Of a stretch of DNA of 64,000 nt, positions 46,220 through 54,686 are shown piece by piece. A program made the translations under genes and the position numbers. Positions within the stretch are counted from its first letter, which is position 1. Each line of letters opens with the position of its first letter. Origin of the DNA: CAVRQM01 sp965246915 (GTDB taxonomy: Bacteria > Pseudomonadota > Alphaproteobacteria > Acetobacterales > Acetobacteraceae); NCBI GenBank assembly GCA_965246915.1, contig CBDFGB010000018.1, forward strand, positions 20,206-84,205. Direction: 5' to 3'. Below the pieces are notes generated by a model, which had not been told where the DNA came from, did not search any database, and saw nothing but the letters and a program-made list of their open reading frames with translations.

Positions 46220-47505
46220 GCGCAATGGGCCGTCTGTTCCGGCGCAAGCCACGTCCGTCGCCAGCGATCGAGCATCGCGTGATGCAGTGGCCTGCAGCGA
46301 CGCTGGGCGGCTTGAACGCGCGTAGCGTCGACACGATCGCCGCGAGCAATCTGACCGCGTATATCGCCTGCATCGACCTCATATCGAAGGCTGTAGCCGG
46401 TCTACCGGCATCGATCATGCGCGACGATGGGCGGGGAGGACGTGTCCCGGCGCCGGGTGCTCCGGCATCGCGACTGCTGACGCGACCGAGCAAGCATCAA
46501 CCGTGGCCCTCGTATATCTCGACCGTGGTCGGGTCCCTCCTCGAACATGGCAACAGCGTCTCCTTGATTCAGACCGACGGACGCGGCAACGTGACTGGTC
46601 TTGTGCATGTGCCGTATGCTTGGCTCGCGCCGGTCATTCTGCAGAGCGACGCTGGCGCGCGGCTCGCGTTCGATCTGCGACAGATCACGGCGCAGTCGAC
46701 CTTGCTCGGGATTCCGCGGCGCATGATCTCGGGCGAAGATTGCGTACACGTCATGATGGGCAGCGCGGACGGCATCGTTGGCCGCGGGGTCCTGGAGCGC
46801 GCGCCACGGCCGATTCAAGCCGCGCTAGAGATCAACGAGTGGGCCGCGCAGTTCTATCGCAATGGCACCGCTGCAACCGGAGTCGTCTCGCTCCCTCCGA
46901 ACATCAGCAAGCCCGGCATGGACCGGCTTGAAGCGTGGTTCACGGACAAGTACACCGGCATCGACAACGTCGGCCGTCCGCTGTTCCTGGACGCCGGGTC
47001 GGAGTTCACACCGCTCTCGGCCACGTCAGTTGAAGCGCAAGTCCTGGAGTCGCGCCGGTTCGCGGTCGAGGAGATATGCAGGCTATTCGGAGTCCCGGTG
47101 GAACTGGTCATGAGCGGAACCAGTGCGCCAGCCAGCTTGACCCCTTATCTCGCGGCCTTCGCAACGATGAGCGTGGGGCCGCTGGTCCAACTGATCGAAT
47201 GGGCGTTCGACGATATCCTCCCGGTGGGCGAGCACCTGTTCCTTGATACGGCTGGTCTGGTTCGTGGCGATTGGACGGCAGTGGCAGCTGCACAAGCCGT
47301 ACTCGTGCAATCAGGCATCGCGACCGCGAACGATGCCCGCCGGGCAATCGGCCTCCAGCCGCATAAGGACGGTGATGCGCTCCGCGTCGGCTCACCGCCG
47401 TCATACCCCGCCGACGCGACCGGCTCGCCGAGTCTGGCCCCGAAACCCGGGCCGGGCGGCAATCTACCCAATGTAGGTACGCACCAGAACGAAGGCCGCG
47501 GCTAG
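46216..47505 (+). CDS. HK97-family phage portal protein
   Basis: A 429-residue portal subunit, the DNA gate at the capsid vertex. AYIACIDLISKAVAGLPASI, GILERAP-like VLERAPRPIQAALEINEWAA, FRNG-like FYRNGTAATGVVSLP and EEICRLFGVPVELVM are portal signatures. The C-terminal Gly/Pro-rich tail is short. The order capsid, protease, portal is the reverse of HK97 phage. Coupled by ATGA to the protease. Confidence 0.93.
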   Translation: MSAMGRLFRRKPRPSPAIEHRVMQWPAATLGGLNARSVDTIAASNLTAYIACIDLISKAVAGLPASIMRDDGRGGRVPAPGAPASRLLTRPSKHQPWPSYISTVVGSLLEHGNSVSLIQTDGRGNVTGLVHVPYAWLAPVILQSDAGARLAFDLRQITAQSTLLGIPRRMISGEDCVHVMMGSADGIVGRGVLERAPRPIQAALEINEWAAQFYRNGTAATGVVSLPPNISKPGMDRLEAWFTDKYTGIDNVGRPLFLDAGSEFTPLSATSVEAQVLESRRFAVEEICRLFGVPVELVMSGTSAPASLTPYLAAFATMSVGPLVQLIEWAFDDILPVGEHLFLDTAGLVRGDWTAVAAAQAVLVQSGIATANDARRAIGLQPHKDGDALRVGSPPSYPADATGSPSLAPKPGPGGNLPNVGTHQNEGRG

Positions 47506-47520
47506 CAAAATGCGTGCGAT

Positions 47521-47537
47521 GTAGCCGGAGATGCTAC
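47521..47537. promoter_or_regulatory. Operator-like dyad O4
   Basis: GTAGC-CGGAGAT-GCTAC, perfect 5-bp arms and the same 7-bp centre length as O1-O3. It lies between the portal stop and the next small gene. No copy of the 16-bp box follows it. Confidence 0.5.
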
Positions 47538-47595
47538 TTGCGCAATGATCGGAAGCCGGTCCAGATGGCGTCGGTTCAACCGAGGGAAACATACA

Positions 47596-47874
47596 ATGCC
47601 CAACGATACGATGTTCCTGGCACGCGCCGCCCGTGAGGCCGAGGACGCGATGAACACTGCGCCCGATCCGGCAGCGCTCCAGCGGTTTATGTCGGAATGG
47701 TCGAGGCTAATGCGCAAGCTGGCGACGCGGCCCGCCCGGACGATGGCGGAGGCTCATGCCAAGGCGGAGGCGATACGGGCCACGGTCCAGGGGAATGACT
47801 GGCAGTCTCGTTTTGTGACCGGGTTGATCGACGACGTGAAGCGAATTGCAGGGGTGCGGGCAGGCGGGGCTTAG
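47596..47874 (+). CDS. Small helical protein at the end of the element
   Basis: A 92-residue, mainly alpha-helical soluble protein (FLARAAREAEDAMNTAPDP, MAEAHAKAEAIRATVQGNDW). GAGGGAAA lies upstream of the ATG. No family is recognised. Position after the portal could fit a head-completion or helper-interaction protein, but this is a guess. Confidence 0.6.
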   Translation: MPNDTMFLARAAREAEDAMNTAPDPAALQRFMSEWSRLMRKLATRPARTMAEAHAKAEAIRATVQGNDWQSRFVTGLIDDVKRIAGVRAGGA

Positions 47875-47893
47875 GCGCTCGTCGCGCAGTCGG

Positions 47894-47930
47894 CGGCCCG
47901 GGGATTTCGGTGGCCCGAGTCCCCGGGCCG
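47894..47930 (+). terminator. Strong GC hairpin after the capsid operon
   Basis: CGGCCCGGGGA pairs perfectly with TCCCCGGGCCG (11 bp) around a 15-base loop, 19 bases after the last gene's stop. There is no T run, so if it terminates it is of the imperfect intrinsic kind. Confidence 0.5.
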
Positions 47931-47997
47931 ATCTACGCAATAGGTTCCATCCGTCTCCTCACCTTACGCCTACCGGACCAACACATGAGGTCCGGAA

Positions 47998-48075
47998 ATG
48001 ACAACGATGCACTCCATCAGCCTTGCAATCCTGATCCTGGAGATCGTCAAGATGTTCCTCGAATTGCGACGCTGA
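47998..48075 (+). CDS. Possible 25-residue hydrophobic peptide
   Basis: The frame encodes TTMHSISLAILILEIVKMF and ends LELRR, one short membrane-type helix with a basic end. ATGAGG lies 10 bases upstream. The size and character resemble small membrane peptides of type I toxin systems, but chance open frames of this length are common. Low certainty. Confidence 0.25.
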   Translation: MTTMHSISLAILILEIVKMFLELRR

Positions 48076-48087
48076 TGGCAGTTCAAA

Positions 48088-48098
48088 TCCTTCCAACT
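48088..48098 (+). repeat. Arm-type repeat TCCTTCCAACT, copy 3
   Basis: Exact copy of the words near attL, 72 bases before attR. Confidence 0.5.
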
Positions 48099-48132
48099 AG
48101 CTTTTCCCGCCTCGCGGTTTGCTGGCCTTGTG

Positions 48133-48142
48133 AGTTGGAAGG
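48133..48142 (-). repeat. Arm-type repeat, inverted copy 4
   Basis: AGTTGGAAGG, the reverse complement of CCTTCCAACT, 28 bases before attR. Confidence 0.45.
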
Positions 48143-48170
48143 TTTACGAGGCTTTTATCCGACTGTTCGC

Positions 48171-48214
<44 letters not shown>

Positions 48215-48216
48215 GC

Positions 48217-51200
48217 CTACTCAATCCTCAGTATTCCTAGCGTCTCGCCGCCCTTGACCTCACGGCCGGGCGCGCAGAGCCACCTTTGAATACGCCCGGC
48301 GGCGCCGGCCACGACGCTGATCTCCGTCTTCATCGATTCGATGATGGCAACCGCCTGGCCGGGGAACACGCGCTCGCCCACCGTCACGAGAACCTTCCAG
48401 ACGATCCCCGGCACCGGGGACGCAAGGGCGGCGCAGCCGGTGGGGATGTCATCGGTGGCGACATCGGCTGTCTCCGCCGGCTCGAACCGGTCCAGTCCGC
48501 GCGCCGTCCAGTCCTGGCGTTCCGCCTCGAAGGCCGCCTGCTGGCACGCCCGCGCGACGGCGATCTCAGCCGCATGCCGGGCCAGGAACGTGTCGTACGC
48601 GACGGTCTCGAAGGCCGTCTCCTCAATACGGATATCGTAGCGGCCGTGCGGAAACGCCGCTCGCGCATCGAGAAGTTCCTCCTCCGAAACCGGAAAGAAC
48701 CGGATCTGGTCGAAAAACCTCAGCAGCGGCCGCTTCGTGAACGCCGTCGTCCTGCGCCAGGAGTTCCAGACCTGGATGGTGCGGCCGAACAGCTGGTATC
48801 CGCCTGGCCCCTCCATTCCGTAGATGCACATATACGCCCCGCCGATCCCCACCGCGTTCTGCGGGGTCCAGGGCCGGGCTGGATTGTATTTGGTCGTGAC
48901 CAGCCGGTGCCGAGGGTCCAGCGGCGTGGCGACCGGCGCGCCCAGATAGACGTCGCCCAGCCCCATCACGAGGTAGCTCGCGTCGAAGACGATCGCGCGC
49001 ACGTCGTCTTCCGACGCGAGGCCGTTGATGCGGCGGATGAACTCGATGTTGGACGGGCACCAGGGCGCGTCGGCTCGCACCAGATCCTGATACCGCAGCA
49101 TCGCGAGCCGCGTCTGTGGATCGTCCCACGACAGCGGCAAATGGACGATGCGGCTCGGGATCTTGACGTCGGCGGTAGACGACAGGCCCGCCTCGATCCG
49201 CGTCACGGCATCCAGCAGGTATTGTAGCGACAGCGCCGCCGGATCGTAATGCACTTGGAGCGATCGGATGCCGGGCGTCAGGTCGATCACGCCCGGCAAG
49301 GCTTCGTCCTTCAGCGCGTCATGGAGCAGCTGCACCCGAAGGCGCAGGCGGATGTCGAGCATCAGCGGCCCGTATTCGATCAGGATGTTGGCGTCCCCGG
49401 CACGACGGACGACGACGCTCGTCTCGCCGTCGATCCGCAGCAACACGGGATCGCCCGCCGGCTGCGACGCACTGTCCGGCGGGCCAAGCGACGGCGTCGC
49501 CAGGCGTCGGAAGCGGACCGTGTCGCCGGGCCGAAGGTGCCCCAGCTTCCACAGATCCTCGCTTGCCACCACGGCCGGGCAGACGAATCCGCCGAGGCTC
49601 GGCCCGTCCGGCCCGAGGATGATCGGCATGTCGCCGGTGAAGTCGACCGCCCCGATCGCATAGGCGTTGTCGTGGATGTTCGATGGATGCAGGCCCGCCT
49701 CGCCACCGTCGCGACGCGCCCATCGCGGCTTCGGGCCGATCAACCGGATGCCGGTCCGGGCGCTGTTGTAGTGCACCTCGTACTCACGGCCGAACAGATC
49801 GGCGATGTCGTCCGGATGGAAAAAATCCGGCGCGCCGTGCGGCCCGTAGAGGACGAGGAGATCCCACGCGCCGGTCAGCGGCGCGGGCGGCAGCGGCGGG
49901 CTTTCGACAGGTGGCTGATCGTCGAGCCGCAGCACATCGCCGACCCGCAGAACGCCGGTGGCATGGCCGCCAAACCCACCCAATGCGAAAGTCGCGCGCG
50001 AGCCCATGAAGACGGGGGCCGCGATCCCGCCCCGCACCGCGAGCGTGGCGCGCATTCCGCGGCCCTCGATCGCACCGATCGTCAAGATTTCGCCACGCCG
50101 GACGCCGAACGCCGTGTCGTGCGGGACAACCGCGCCGTCGACGGTGGCCACCATTACCGCGCCGCAGATCGCGACGAGCGCGTCCGTGTCGAACCGCAAC
50201 GTCGGGCCCGCCAGCGTCATCTCCAGCGCCGCCATCTCGGGCGGGTTGCGGACCAGCGCGTTGGCGCGGCGGTGGCTCCAGGGGTCCATCGGCCCGCTGG
50301 GCGGCACGCCCACCGCCCAGGCGCCAAGCCGCCCGGGCAGTTCCTGCACGCTGCTTTGGGTGCCTGGCGACAGGACCGCGACCGCACGTGGCGCGAACGC
50401 GACGGCCGCGAGCGTGGCGGTCGTCATTTTCGCGTCGCCGAACGCCGGCACGTCGAGGATCGTCGCCAGATAGTCGAGGTTGGTTTCGACACCCCAGATC
50501 GCGCTCTCCGTCACGGCGCGTCGCAGGTTCGCGACGGCCTCGGCGCGTGTGTTGCCGCGGCCGATCAGTTTTGCCAGGAGCGGATCGTAGTGGGGCGTCA
50601 CCTCCACGCCGGTTTCGATCCAGGTCTCGACGCGCACATTCGGCGCCCATCGCACCTCGGTCAGCAGCCCGGTGCTGGGGCGGAAATTCTCCGCGGCGTT
50701 CTCCGCATAGACGCGCGCCTCGATCGCATGGCCGCGCGACATCAGCCGGTCCTGCGGAGGCAGGTCGAATTCGCCCGCCGCGTGCCGCACCATCCATTCG
50801 ACCAGATCGACGTCGAACACGTCTTCCGTCACGCAGTGCTCGACCTGCAGACGTGTGTTCACTTCCAGGAAGTAGAACGCCTCGGCGTGCGCGTCGTACA
50901 GGAACTCCACGGTCCCGGCGCTCGCGTAGCGAGCTCTTCGACACAGCGCGCGCGCGGCCTCATGCAGCGCCAAGCGCACCCTGTCCGACAGCCCCGGCGC
51001 GGGCGTCTCCTCAATGACCTTCTGATGGCGTCGCTGCAACGAACAATCGCGGTCGCCGAGGCTGACCACGCGACCCTCGCCATCGCCAAAGATCTGCACC
51101 TCGACGTGGCGAGCCTGAGCGACATATTTCTCGAGGTATACGCGCTCATCGCCGAAATTGGCCCGCGCCATCCGTTGCACGATCGTGAACTTCTCCACCA

Positions 51201-51726
51201 GCTCAACCGCGTCGCGGCAGACCTGCATGCCGATCCCGCCGCCGCCCGCGGTGCTCTTCAAGATCACCGGAAAACCGATGGTATCCGCCGCCTCCCGAGC
51301 CGCCGCGGCGTCGGCGAGGACCGGGCTGCCCGGCAGCAGCGCGACATCGCTCGCCACGGCCAGTTCGCGCGCGGTATGCTTCAGGCCGAACGCGCGGATC
51401 GTATCGGCCGAGGGGCCGATGAAGCGGATGCCAGCCGTCTCCAGGGCTTCGGCGAAGGCGGGCCGTTCGCTCAGAAATCCGTAGCCTGGATGAACAGCTT
51501 CGGCGCCGGTCGCGCGACAGGCATCGACGATCGCCTCGATGCGCAGATAGCTCTCGGCCGCCGCCGACGCGCCGATCGCCACGGCCTCGTCGGCCGCCAG
51601 CACCGGCGGGGTAAAGCGGTCGGCCTCGGAATGCACCGCCACCGACGCGATACCCATGCGTCGCAGGGTCCGTCCGATGCGCGCGGCGATCTCGCCCCGG
51701 TTGGCGATCAGAACCTTCTTGAACAT
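48217..51726 (-). CDS. Urea carboxylase (possibly guanidine carboxylase)
   Basis: An 1169-residue biotin enzyme. Biotin carboxylase comes first (FKKVLIANRGEIAARI, ILKSTAGGGGIGMQ, FLEVNTRLQVEHCVTE), then the KipA/KipI-like carboxyltransferase (WAVGVPPSGPMDPWSHRRAN, YNPARPWTPQNAVGIGG), and last a biotin carrier domain with Lys1133 in ESMKTE. The reaction is ATP-dependent carboxylation of urea to allophanate; enzymes next to DUF1989 genes are reported to prefer guanidine. It is the last gene of the operon and ends right at the mobile element. No allophanate hydrolase is in the window. Confidence 0.93.
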   Translation of the reverse strand: MFKKVLIANRGEIAARIGRTLRRMGIASVAVHSEADRFTPPVLAADEAVAIGASAAAESYLRIEAIVDACRATGAEAVHPGYGFLSERPAFAEALETAGIRFIGPSADTIRAFGLKHTARELAVASDVALLPGSPVLADAAAAREAADTIGFPVILKSTAGGGGIGMQVCRDAVELVEKFTIVQRMARANFGDERVYLEKYVAQARHVEVQIFGDGEGRVVSLGDRDCSLQRRHQKVIEETPAPGLSDRVRLALHEAARALCRRARYASAGTVEFLYDAHAEAFYFLEVNTRLQVEHCVTEDVFDVDLVEWMVRHAAGEFDLPPQDRLMSRGHAIEARVYAENAAENFRPSTGLLTEVRWAPNVRVETWIETGVEVTPHYDPLLAKLIGRGNTRAEAVANLRRAVTESAIWGVETNLDYLATILDVPAFGDAKMTTATLAAVAFAPRAVAVLSPGTQSSVQELPGRLGAWAVGVPPSGPMDPWSHRRANALVRNPPEMAALEMTLAGPTLRFDTDALVAICGAVMVATVDGAVVPHDTAFGVRRGEILTIGAIEGRGMRATLAVRGGIAAPVFMGSRATFALGGFGGHATGVLRVGDVLRLDDQPPVESPPLPPAPLTGAWDLLVLYGPHGAPDFFHPDDIADLFGREYEVHYNSARTGIRLIGPKPRWARRDGGEAGLHPSNIHDNAYAIGAVDFTGDMPIILGPDGPSLGGFVCPAVVASEDLWKLGHLRPGDTVRFRRLATPSLGPPDSASQPAGDPVLLRIDGETSVVVRRAGDANILIEYGPLMLDIRLRLRVQLLHDALKDEALPGVIDLTPGIRSLQVHYDPAALSLQYLLDAVTRIEAGLSSTADVKIPSRIVHLPLSWDDPQTRLAMLRYQDLVRADAPWCPSNIEFIRRINGLASEDDVRAIVFDASYLVMGLGDVYLGAPVATPLDPRHRLVTTKYNPARPWTPQNAVGIGGAYMCIYGMEGPGGYQLFGRTIQVWNSWRRTTAFTKRPLLRFFDQIRFFPVSEEELLDARAAFPHGRYDIRIEETAFETVAYDTFLARHAAEIAVARACQQAAFEAERQDWTARGLDRFEPAETADVATDDIPTGCAALASPVPGIVWKVLVTVGERVFPGQAVAIIESMKTEISVVAGAAGRIQRWLCAPGREVKGGETLGILRIE

Positions 51727-51742
51727 CTCGCTCGACGGCCGG

Positions 51743-52366
51743 TCAGCGCGCGTCCCACACCAGAATGCGGATCGGCGTCGGATTGAATCCGTTGCAGGGA
51801 TTGTTCACCTGCGGACAGTTCGACAGCACGACCAGCACATCCATGTCGGCCCTCAGGTCCACGTGTCCGCCCGGGTCGGACAGGCCGTCGACGATCGCCA
51901 GTTCACCGTCCGGGCTGATCGGCACGTTCATGAAGAAATTGACGTTTCCCACGATATCGCGTTTGCCCATGCCGTGACGGCCCACTTCCAGCAGGAAGTT
52001 CTCGCGGCACGCATGCAGGTATTTCGTGTCGTGGCCAAATCTGACCGTGTTCGCCTCGCACGAACAGGCGCCGGCCGACGTGTCGTGCCGGCCACAGGTG
52101 TCGCCAACCACGGTCATCAGCACCCGGCCCTCGTTGGACATCAACCGCGTGCCGAGCCCGACATACGCCGCCCGCTGCGCCAGCAGCGTGTCGTGCGCGC
52201 TGTAGCGTTCGCCGTAGTCATTCGCATTATAGAACAGCGCATCGACCGCCTGTTGGCCTTCAAGGTCGATGATGCGCAGGGTCTGGCCGGCCCGCAGCAC
52301 CGAGGACCAGGGCGCGCGAGCGGGCACGACGACGTCCAGCACCGCGCCGGCGGCATCCAGGGCCAT
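51743..52366 (-). CDS. DUF1989 urea carboxylase-associated protein 2 (carboxyguanidine deiminase subunit-like)
   Basis: A 207-residue UAAP2-type protein. The family centre MTVVGDTCGRHDTSAGACSC and the Cys in VVLSNCPQVNNPCNGFNP fit a metal site. Known work on guanidine degradation assigns paired DUF1989 proteins the deimination of carboxyguanidine. The start shares TGATG with UAAP1; the longer open frame is ignored. 16 bases separate it from urea carboxylase. Confidence 0.88.
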   Translation of the reverse strand: MALDAAGAVLDVVVPARAPWSSVLRAGQTLRIIDLEGQQAVDALFYNANDYGERYSAHDTLLAQRAAYVGLGTRLMSNEGRVLMTVVGDTCGRHDTSAGACSCEANTVRFGHDTKYLHACRENFLLEVGRHGMGKRDIVGNVNFFMNVPISPDGELAIVDGLSDPGGHVDLRADMDVLVVLSNCPQVNNPCNGFNPTPIRILVWDAR

Positions 52367-53130
52367 CAGATCGCTCCATCGGTGTTTTGGAATCCTCGCA
52401 CCGCCTCGTCGCTCAAATTGCGGCACTCGTCATCCACGCCGGGCGGCGGCGCCTGCCAAAGAATCGCCTCGACCGAGCCGGCCGCCTCGGCATCGGGCGA
52501 CAGTGGATGCGGGCAATTCGACAGGGCGACGAGAAGATCCATCTCGGCGCGCAGATCGACATGCTGGCCAGGCCGGAGCACGCCCGGCTCCCACGCGAGC
52601 GTGCCGTCGTCGGCCACCGCGACCGGCGCGAAGAACGTCATGCAGGGTGCGATGTCGCGGCGGTCGAGGCCCTGTTTGCCGGCCGCGAGCCGCAGGTTGT
52701 CGCGCGTGTTGCGGCCGCGGCCGCCGCCGCCGCCGCCAACCAGCGCGTCATGGCGCCCGCACGTGTCCCCCACGATCGAGACGAGCACCCGACCCATGTC
52801 GGAGAACAGGACCCGTCCCCGGCCGAGGCGCGCGGTCCATTGCAGCTTGACGGTGTCGCCGGCATTGAAGCGCTCCGTCGTGTCGTGCGCGTTCCAGAGC
52901 ATCGCGGCGATGCCCGATGTCGCATGCGTGTTCACGAGCCGAAGCGCCTGACCGCGCAGGATGCGCGCCGACCAGTACCAGCCGGACGGCACAACCTCTT
53001 GTCGAATCACGCGATCGGCCGTGAAATGATCGGCCACCTCCCGCGCGGCGAGGGTTCGCGACCGAGCCGTGTCACGCAACTGGGTGTAGCGCTGGCGGTG
53101 CTGCTCCGGCGTCATTCGGTCAAGTTGCAT
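52366..53130 (-). CDS. DUF1989 urea carboxylase-associated protein 1
   Basis: A 254-residue UAAP1-type partner of the preceding family member. VVPSGWYWSARILRGQALRL, VSIVGDTCGRHD and DLLVALSNCPHPLSP are the conserved segments; it lacks the ACSC of UAAP2. A run of six Gly near residue 130 (VGGGGGGRGR), encoded by a repeated CCG tract, looks like a local expansion in a loop. The ATG lies within the last codons of the ABC ATPase gene (11-base overlap). Confidence 0.88.
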   Translation of the reverse strand: MQLDRMTPEQHRQRYTQLRDTARSRTLAAREVADHFTADRVIRQEVVPSGWYWSARILRGQALRLVNTHATSGIAAMLWNAHDTTERFNAGDTVKLQWTARLGRGRVLFSDMGRVLVSIVGDTCGRHDALVGGGGGGRGRNTRDNLRLAAGKQGLDRRDIAPCMTFFAPVAVADDGTLAWEPGVLRPGQHVDLRAEMDLLVALSNCPHPLSPDAEAAGSVEAILWQAPPPGVDDECRNLSDEAVRGFQNTDGAI

Positions 53131-53869
53131 GCGAACCTCCTGCCGCGCGCTTGCGCGGCCACACATCGATGTCATAGGTCGGACGCGCGCCATACCGCCA
53201 CGCGGCATCGCCTTGTACGTCCGGCCGCTCCAGCGCGATAACCCGCGTGCCGAGCCGGAACGCCTCGCTGAGATCATGCGTGACCATCACGACCGTCATG
53301 CCGACCTCGCGCCACAGAGCCTGCATCAACGTGTGGATCTCGATCTTGATGCCGGGATCGAGCGCACCGAACGGCTCGTCGAGCAGCAGCACCCGCGGCT
53401 TGCGAAACAGCGCCTGCGCCAAGGCCAGCCGCTGCTGCATGCCGCCCGACAACTGCGCCGGATACTGGCGCTCGGCGTGCGACAGCCCAACCTCGGCGAT
53501 CAGCGCCCGCGCCTCGGACGCCAGCGCCCGCCTCGCCGCACCGAACAAGCGACCGAAGCCCGCGGCCTGGAATTCGCGACCCAGCATGACGTTGCCCAGC
53601 ACGGTCAGATGCGGGAAAACAGAATATCGCTGGAATACCACGCCGCGCTCGGCGGTCGGCTCCCGCGGGATCGGCTTGCCATCGATCAGCACCTCGCCGC
53701 GGGTCGGCCGCTCCTCGCTCAGCAGCATGCGCAAAAGCGTGGTCTTGCCGCATCCGGACGGACCGACCAGCGCCACGAAACTACCGGCGGCGATTTCAAG
53801 ATCGAGCCGTTCCAGCACGACGCGGTCGCCATACTCCTTCCACACGCCGCGCACACTGATGGCGCTCAC
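53120..53869 (-). CDS. ABC transporter ATP-binding protein (NitT/TauT type)
   Basis: A 249-residue ATPase with Walker A VGPSGCGKTT, Q-loop VFQRYSVFPHLTV, signature LSGGMQQRLALAQAL and Walker B VLLLDEPFGALD, followed by the switch His in VMVTHDLSEAF. It starts with GTG in a GTGA overlap with the permease gene. The operon context implies uptake of guanidine, urea or a precursor amine. Confidence 0.92.
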   Translation of the reverse strand: MSAISVRGVWKEYGDRVVLERLDLEIAAGSFVALVGPSGCGKTTLLRMLLSEERPTRGEVLIDGKPIPREPTAERGVVFQRYSVFPHLTVLGNVMLGREFQAAGFGRLFGAARRALASEARALIAEVGLSHAERQYPAQLSGGMQQRLALAQALFRKPRVLLLDEPFGALDPGIKIEIHTLMQALWREVGMTVVMVTHDLSEAFRLGTRVIALERPDVQGDAAWRYGARPTYDIDVWPRKRAAGGSHAT

Positions 53870-54684
53870 GAATGGCCGGTCGGGAGGAACCAAGGAAAGG
53901 CCGCGCGGCGCAGCCCGCCAAGCCCGAGATCGAGCAGGAACGCGAGCAGCGTGATCCAGGCGACATACGGGAGAATGACATCCATTGCGAAGTAGCGTCG
54001 GACGAGAAAGATGCGATAGCCGAGCCCACTGTCGGACGCGATCGCCTCGGCGGATATCAGAAACAGCCAAGCAGGCCCGAGCGACAATCGGACGCTGTCG
54101 AGGAGCCGTGGCAGAGTCTGCGGGATCACTACGCGCCATGCCATCTGTAGTGAGGTAGCGCCGAGCGTCTGCGCCTTGACCATCTGCTCGCGAGGCAATT
54201 CGAGAACGCGCGCCGCGAGATCGCGGATCAGGAACGGGGCGGTGCCGATCACGATCAGCACGATCTTCGACGTCTCGCCGAGCCCGACCGAGATGAACAG
54301 GATCGGCAGCACCGCCAAAGGCGGGATCATCGACACGACGTCGACGAACCGGCCCAGAAGGGACCGGGCCACCGGCAGCATCCCGATCAAGATGCCAATG
54401 AAAAACGCCAACGCCGCGGAGCATGTCAAGCCGATGAGCAGCCGATACAGGCTGGCGACGGTGTCCGACCACAAAAGGACGTCGCCGGTGCGACGATCCT
54501 CGGCGAACGCCACGCGCCCGATCGCGTCGAGCAGCGACGCGGCGGACGGCAGCAGCTTGTCGTCCGGATTGAGCGACAGCCGCGCCGACGACGCGAACCA
54601 ATACGCCGCGATCGCCAATGCGAACGGCAGAACCGGCAGGAGGAGGCTGCTCGCCGCGTCGGGTCGCCGGTTGATCAGCCGCAT
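53866..54684 (-). CDS. ABC transporter permease (NitT/TauT type)
   Basis: A 272-residue inner-membrane permease with about six helices. The EAA-type loop is seen in KAQTLGATSLQMAWRVVIPQ, which contacts the ATPase. It lies 2 bases after the binding-protein gene and overlaps the ATPase gene. Confidence 0.92.
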   Translation of the reverse strand: MRLINRRPDAASSLLLPVLPFALAIAAYWFASSARLSLNPDDKLLPSAASLLDAIGRVAFAEDRRTGDVLLWSDTVASLYRLLIGLTCSAALAFFIGILIGMLPVARSLLGRFVDVVSMIPPLAVLPILFISVGLGETSKIVLIVIGTAPFLIRDLAARVLELPREQMVKAQTLGATSLQMAWRVVIPQTLPRLLDSVRLSLGPAWLFLISAEAIASDSGLGYRIFLVRRYFAMDVILPYVAWITLLAFLLDLGLGGLRRAAFPWFLPTGHS

Positions 54685-54686
54685 CG

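Noticed and set aside
49249..51786. An 845-codon plus-strand frame opposite urea carboxylase
   Set aside because: Shadow of the biotin enzyme, with His/Arg-rich unstructured composition.
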